64,000 nt of DNA from Cellulomonas sp. (GTDB taxonomy: Bacteria > Actinomycetota > Actinomycetes > Actinomycetales > Cellulomonadaceae). Position numbers and translations under genes: made by a program. Below, one piece after another: positions 61,517-64,000 of the stretch (position 1 is the stretch's first letter; every line of letters starts with the position of its first letter). The notes below the pieces were generated by a model that ran no database searches, was not told where the DNA came from, and was given only the letters and a program-made list of their open reading frames with translations. The stretch is from NCBI RefSeq assembly GCF_017744555.1, contig NZ_JAGIBD010000003.1:86178-150177 (forward strand), read 5' to 3'.

Positions 61517-62101
61517 ATGGTCGCGCCAGCACCCGCACAGCGGGTCCGGGAGGTCGTCGAGCCCGCGGTCGTGTCGGCCGGGCTCGTCCTCGAGGACGTC
61601 GCGGTGACGCGGGCCGGTGCCCGGTCCGTCGTCCGGGTGGTCGTGGACCTCGGCGAGGACGACGAGGGCGAGCTCGACCTCGACCGCGTCGCGGACGCCA
61701 CGCGAGCCGTCTCGGACGCGCTCGACGCGGACGACGTGGTCGCGGGCGAGTACACGCTCGAGGTGTCGAGCCCCGGCGTCTCCCGGCCGCTGACGCAGCG
61801 CCGCCACTTCGTGCGCGCGGTCGGTCGCACCGTGACGCTGCGCCTCGTCGACGGCCGCACGCTCGGCGGCCGGCTCACGGGCGTCGAGCCCGAGGGCGAC
61901 GGCGGCGGGACGCTCGTGGTGGTTCCCGTGACCCCCGGTCAGAAGGGTCGCCGCCCCAAGGTCGGCGACCCGGTGCGCGTCCCGCTCGCGGGCGTGCGGG
62001 ACGGCAAGGTCGAGGTGGACCTGAGCGGTCTGGGGCCCGTCGACGACGAGGCCGGACCTGTGGACGACGACGAGGCCGGCTCCGCCGGACGGGAGAGCTG
62101 A
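61517..62101 (+). CDS. rimP: ribosome maturation factor RimP
   Basis: A protein of 194 aa. [21 protein letters not shown] is the family signature joining the two domains, and the second half is an Sm-like barrel ([18 protein letters not shown]). It assists maturation of the 30S subunit. An acidic tail of about 20 residues ([14 protein letters not shown]) follows. The ATG has GGAGACGGAG upstream. It is the first gene of rimP-nusA-ylxR, with one base between its stop and nusA. Confidence 0.95.
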   Translation: MVAPAPAQRVREVVEPAVVSAGLVLEDVAVTRAGARSVVRVVVDLGEDDEGELDLDRVADATRAVSDALDADDVVAGEYTLEVSSPGVSRPLTQRRHFVRAVGRTVTLRLVDGRTLGGRLTGVEPEGDGGGTLVVVPVTPGQKGRRPKVGDPVRVPLAGVRDGKVEVDLSGLGPVDDEAGPVDDDEAGSAGRES

Positions 62102-62102
62102 C

Positions 62103-63158
62103 ATGGACATCGACATGCAGGCGCTGCGGCTGCTCGAGCGCGAGCGGGAGATCAGCCTCGACGTGCTCGTCTCCGCCATCGAGCAGGCGCTGCTGTCCGC
62201 CTACCACCGCACACCAGGTGCGTCGCAGCGCGCACGCGTCGAGGTGGACCGCCGCACGGGTCACGTGACGGTGTGGGCGCGCGAGCCCGCACCCGTGGAC
62301 GAGGACGGGCACGCCACGGGCGTCGAGACCCCCGAGTTCGACGACACGCCCGCCGGCTTCGGCCGCATCGCGACGGCGACGGCGCGCCAGGTCATCGTGC
62401 AGCGGCTGCGCGACGCCGAGGACGACCAGGTGCTCGGCCAGTTCCGCGGCAAGGAGGGGGAGGTCCTCGGCGGCGTCATCCAGCAGGGCCGCGACCCGCG
62501 GACGGTGCTCGTCGACGTCGGCGGCACCGAGGCCGTCCTGCCGGCGCACGAGCAGGTGCCCGGCGAGGAGTACGTGCACGGCGACCGGATCCGCGGGTAC
62601 GTCCTCGAGGTCGCCCGCGGACCGCGCGGTCCGCAGGTGACGCTGTCGCGCACGCACCCGAACCTCGTGCGCAAGCTGTTCGCGCTCGAGGTCCCCGAGG
62701 TCGCCGACGGCACCGTCGAGATCACGGCGATCGCCCGCGAGGCCGGCCACCGCACCAAGATGGCGGTCCGCGCGACCGTGCCCGGCGTCAACGCGAAGGG
62801 CGCCTGCATCGGCCCGATGGGCGGCCGCGTGCGTGCCGTCATGGCGGAGCTGCACGGCGAGAAGATCGACATCGTCGACCACGCCGACGACCCGGCGGAG
62901 ATGGTCGCGCACGCGCTGTCGCCCGCGCGGGTGCTCTCGGTGACGGTCGTCGACCCCGAGGCGCGCGCCGCCCGTGTGGTGGTGCCGGACTACCAGCTGT
63001 CGCTCGCGATCGGCAAGGAAGGGCAGAACGCCCGGCTCGCCGCGAAGCTCACCGGCTGGCGGATCGACATCCGCTCCGACGCCGAGACGGGTGCCGGGAC
63101 CGATGCCGAGGCTGGGCCCGCGACCGTGACGGGGGACACGTCCGGTCCCGTGCGGTGA
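62103..63158 (+). CDS. nusA: transcription termination/antitermination factor NusA
   Basis: A protein of 351 aa, the short actinobacterial form. The N-terminal RNAP-binding domain begins [19 protein letters not shown]. The S1 domain (about 115-180) has [20 protein letters not shown], and two KH domains follow, with [18 protein letters not shown] and [18 protein letters not shown]. It lacks the C-terminal acidic repeats found in E. coli NusA. It modulates pausing, termination and rRNA antitermination. The ATG is one base after the rimP stop. Confidence 0.97.
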   Translation: MDIDMQALRLLEREREISLDVLVSAIEQALLSAYHRTPGASQRARVEVDRRTGHVTVWAREPAPVDEDGHATGVETPEFDDTPAGFGRIATATARQVIVQRLRDAEDDQVLGQFRGKEGEVLGGVIQQGRDPRTVLVDVGGTEAVLPAHEQVPGEEYVHGDRIRGYVLEVARGPRGPQVTLSRTHPNLVRKLFALEVPEVADGTVEITAIAREAGHRTKMAVRATVPGVNAKGACIGPMGGRVRAVMAELHGEKIDIVDHADDPAEMVAHALSPARVLSVTVVDPEARAARVVVPDYQLSLAIGKEGQNARLAAKLTGWRIDIRSDAETGAGTDAEAGPATVTGDTSGPVR

Positions 63159-63574
63159 CCCGACGCGGTAGACTTCCGGAGGCTGGGCCGGACGCCCGGC
63201 GCTCCTCGCCGTCCAGGCGCACCCCCGACCCCTCGAGCGATCCCGTCGTGCCACCGGGCACGTCAGGTCGTCAGGGTCCGGTGCGCACGTGCGTGGGGTG
63301 CCGAGTCGCCGGCCCGAGGTCGGCCCTGCTGAGGGTGGTGATCTCGACGGACGGCTCGGGTGCTCCCGTGCTGGTCGTGGACGAGCGCCGGTCGATGCCG
63401 GGACGGGGAGCGTGGCTGCACCCCGACATCACATGCTTCGAGCTCGCCGAACGTCGACGTGCGTTCGGGCGGTCCCTGCGGACGCAGGGCGCGCCCGGGA
63501 CGGATGCGGTCCGCCGGTACGTCGAGGAGCATGCGGAGCAGGAGACGCACGACGGCACCGGGTCCTCCCGGTGA
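63155..63574 (+). CDS. YlxR family RNA-binding protein
   Basis: The YlxR core is [19 protein letters not shown], with [20 protein letters not shown] further on. This small domain binds RNA in the nusA-infB operon of most Gram-positive bacteria, and its role is not fully known. The start is uncertain. The GTG at 63155 overlaps the nusA stop (GTGA) and would give 139 aa with a disordered N-terminus. GTG 63248 or 63281 would give a shorter protein that begins just before the core. I choose the coupled start; confidence in the family is high, and in the start low. Confidence 0.8.
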   Translation: MTRRGRLPEAGPDARRSSPSRRTPDPSSDPVVPPGTSGRQGPVRTCVGCRVAGPRSALLRVVISTDGSGAPVLVVDERRSMPGRGAWLHPDITCFELAERRRAFGRSLRTQGAPGTDAVRRYVEEHAEQETHDGTGSSR

Positions 63575-63622
63575 CGAGACAGATCGTCGAGACGGAAAGC
63601 GGGTCTAGGGCCGATGGCTTCC

Positions 63623-63664
63623 CGATGAGCACGCACCGATGAGTACCCAGCGATGAGTACGTCG
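63623..63664 (+). repeat. three tandem 14-bp repeats before infB
   Basis: CGATGAGCACGCAC (63623), CGATGAGTACCCAG (63637) and CGATGAGTACGTCG (63651) are contiguous and share CGATGAG(C/T)AC. They lie 50-90 nt upstream of infB. Each contains an ATG followed by AG, but no reading frame of note. Confidence 0.6.
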
Positions 63665-63673
63665 TACTAACGA

Positions 63674-63707
63674 CGGTCCGACCCTGTCCGGGCGGACCGA
63701 GACAGGG
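63674..63707 (+). promoter_or_regulatory. alternative stems over the infB ribosome binding site
   Basis: CGGTCCG (63674-63680) pairs with CGGACCG (63693-63699). CCCTGTC (63682-63688) pairs with GACAGGG (63701-63707), which includes part of the GGGAGA Shine-Dalgarno (63705-63710). The two 7-bp stems interleave and cannot easily form together, so they may act as a switch on infB translation. Confidence 0.4.
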
Positions 63708-63713
63708 AGAGAT

Positions 63714-64000
63714 GTGGCCAAGGTCCGCGTCTACGAGCTCGCCAAGGAGCTCGGGGTCGACAGCAAGACCATCATGACCAAGCTGAACGAGCTCGGTGAG
63801 TTCGTCCGCTCGGCGAGCTCGACCATCGAGCCGCCCGTCGTGCGCAAGCTGCGCGACACGTACCCCGTGGGTGGCGGCGCCTCCGCCGCGGCACCCGCAC
63901 CGAAGGCCCCGGCGCGTCCGGCGCCTGCCCCGGCCCCCGCGCCCGCGGCGGCTGCGCCCGCTCCGGCGCCGGCGGCAACGCCCGCACCGGCTCCTGTCTC
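63714..64000 (+). CDS. infB: translation initiation factor IF-2 (5' part only)
   Basis: The first 95 codons are in the window. The N-terminal IF2N domain reads [20 protein letters not shown], then [19 protein letters not shown]. It is followed by an Ala/Pro-rich low-complexity linker ([18 protein letters not shown]), as in long actinobacterial IF-2. The GTPase domain lies beyond base 64000. IF-2 brings fMet-tRNA to the 30S subunit. The GTG at 63714 has GGGAGA 3 to 9 nt upstream; an ATG at 63712 is in another frame. It is the end of the rimP-nusA-ylxR-infB run. Confidence 0.96.
   Translation, partial: MAKVRVYELAKELGVDSKTIMTKLNELGEFVRSASSTIEPPVVRKLRDTYPVGGGASAAAPAPKAPARPAPAPAPAPAAAAPAPAPAATPAPAPV

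Noticed and set aside
63623..63664. A small CRISPR-like array
   Set aside because: The units are only 14 bp, contiguous and without spacers, and no cas gene is present.
63674..63707. An H-type pseudoknot over the infB start
   Set aside because: The two stems interleave correctly, but the loop that must span the 7-bp first stem is a single nucleotide, so both helices probably cannot coexist; alternative stems are the better reading.

Overview
The window is about 74% G+C, uses GTG starts often, and carries a chain of housekeeping genes in an order typical of Actinobacteria. The particular runs (ileS-folC-DUF4233-ndk, smc-ftsY-amtB-glnK-glnD-ffh, rpsP-khpA-rimM-trmD-rplS-lepB-rnhB, xerC-sigma-rpsB-tsf-pyrH-frr-cdsA-rlmN, dxr/rseP/ispG, rimP-nusA-ylxR-infB) fit a Micrococcales actinobacterium, most likely Cellulomonas or a close relative. 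This placement is inferred from gene order and composition. No rRNA, tRNA, CRISPR array, insertion sequence or prophage was seen. Both ends cut genes: a HAD phosphatase on the left and infB on the right.

Layout. 1-1.2 kb: divergent HAD phosphatase and phosphoribosyltransferase. 1.2-6.1 kb: ileS behind a T-box leader, then folC. 6.1-11.2 kb: an accessory block, a PEP-dependent dihydroxyacetone kinase operon (dhaKLM, with HPr fused to DhaM) and a TetR/14-TM exporter pair with three evenly spaced operator-like palindromes. It separates folC from its usual partners DUF4233 and ndk. 12.2-17.5 kb: smc, a small membrane protein and ftsY. 17.5-22.8 kb: ammonium uptake and PII signalling (amtB-glnK-glnD, with GlnR-like boxes and a GlnD that lacks ACT domains), then ffh. 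22.8-25.5 kb: an amidohydrolase and an M16 zinc peptidase, convergent. 25.7-30.9 kb: the ribosomal and secretion block rpsP to rnhB. 31.2-37 kb: yraN, comM, dprA, xerC, a WhiG/FliA-type sigma factor, and an M23-family protein that overlaps the sigma gene in antisense. 37-44.4 kb: rpsB, tsf, pyrH, frr, cdsA, rlmN, a tandem DivIVA-like protein and dxr. 44.4-53.7 kb: a second accessory block, a polyamine/GABA catabolic cluster (FAD oxidase, class III aminotransferase, Lrp regulator, aldehyde dehydrogenase, saccharopine-dehydrogenase-like protein, GabT-like aminotransferase, APC permease), placed between dxr and rseP. 54-64 kb: rseP, ispG, a GNAT protein, an Fpg-type glycosylase, proS, a lipoprotein, and rimP-nusA-ylxR-infB.

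Regulatory features. About fifteen genes have a -10-like hexamer ending exactly 6 or 7 nt before the start codon, which is the geometry of leaderless mRNAs. Other genes have Shine-Dalgarno sequences or ATGA/GTGA stop-start overlaps. The ribosomal genes rplS and rpsB have long structured leaders. In rplS a 10-12 bp long-range helix pairs the 5' end of the leader with the sequence just before the Shine-Dalgarno. Two mutually exclusive 7-bp stems lie directly over the infB ribosome binding site.

I do not see an obvious new defence or mobile system. The most interesting points are the leaderless promoter pattern, the two accessory insertions in otherwise conserved gene runs, the ribosomal-protein leaders, the ACT-less GlnD, and the sigma-factor/M23 antisense overlap.
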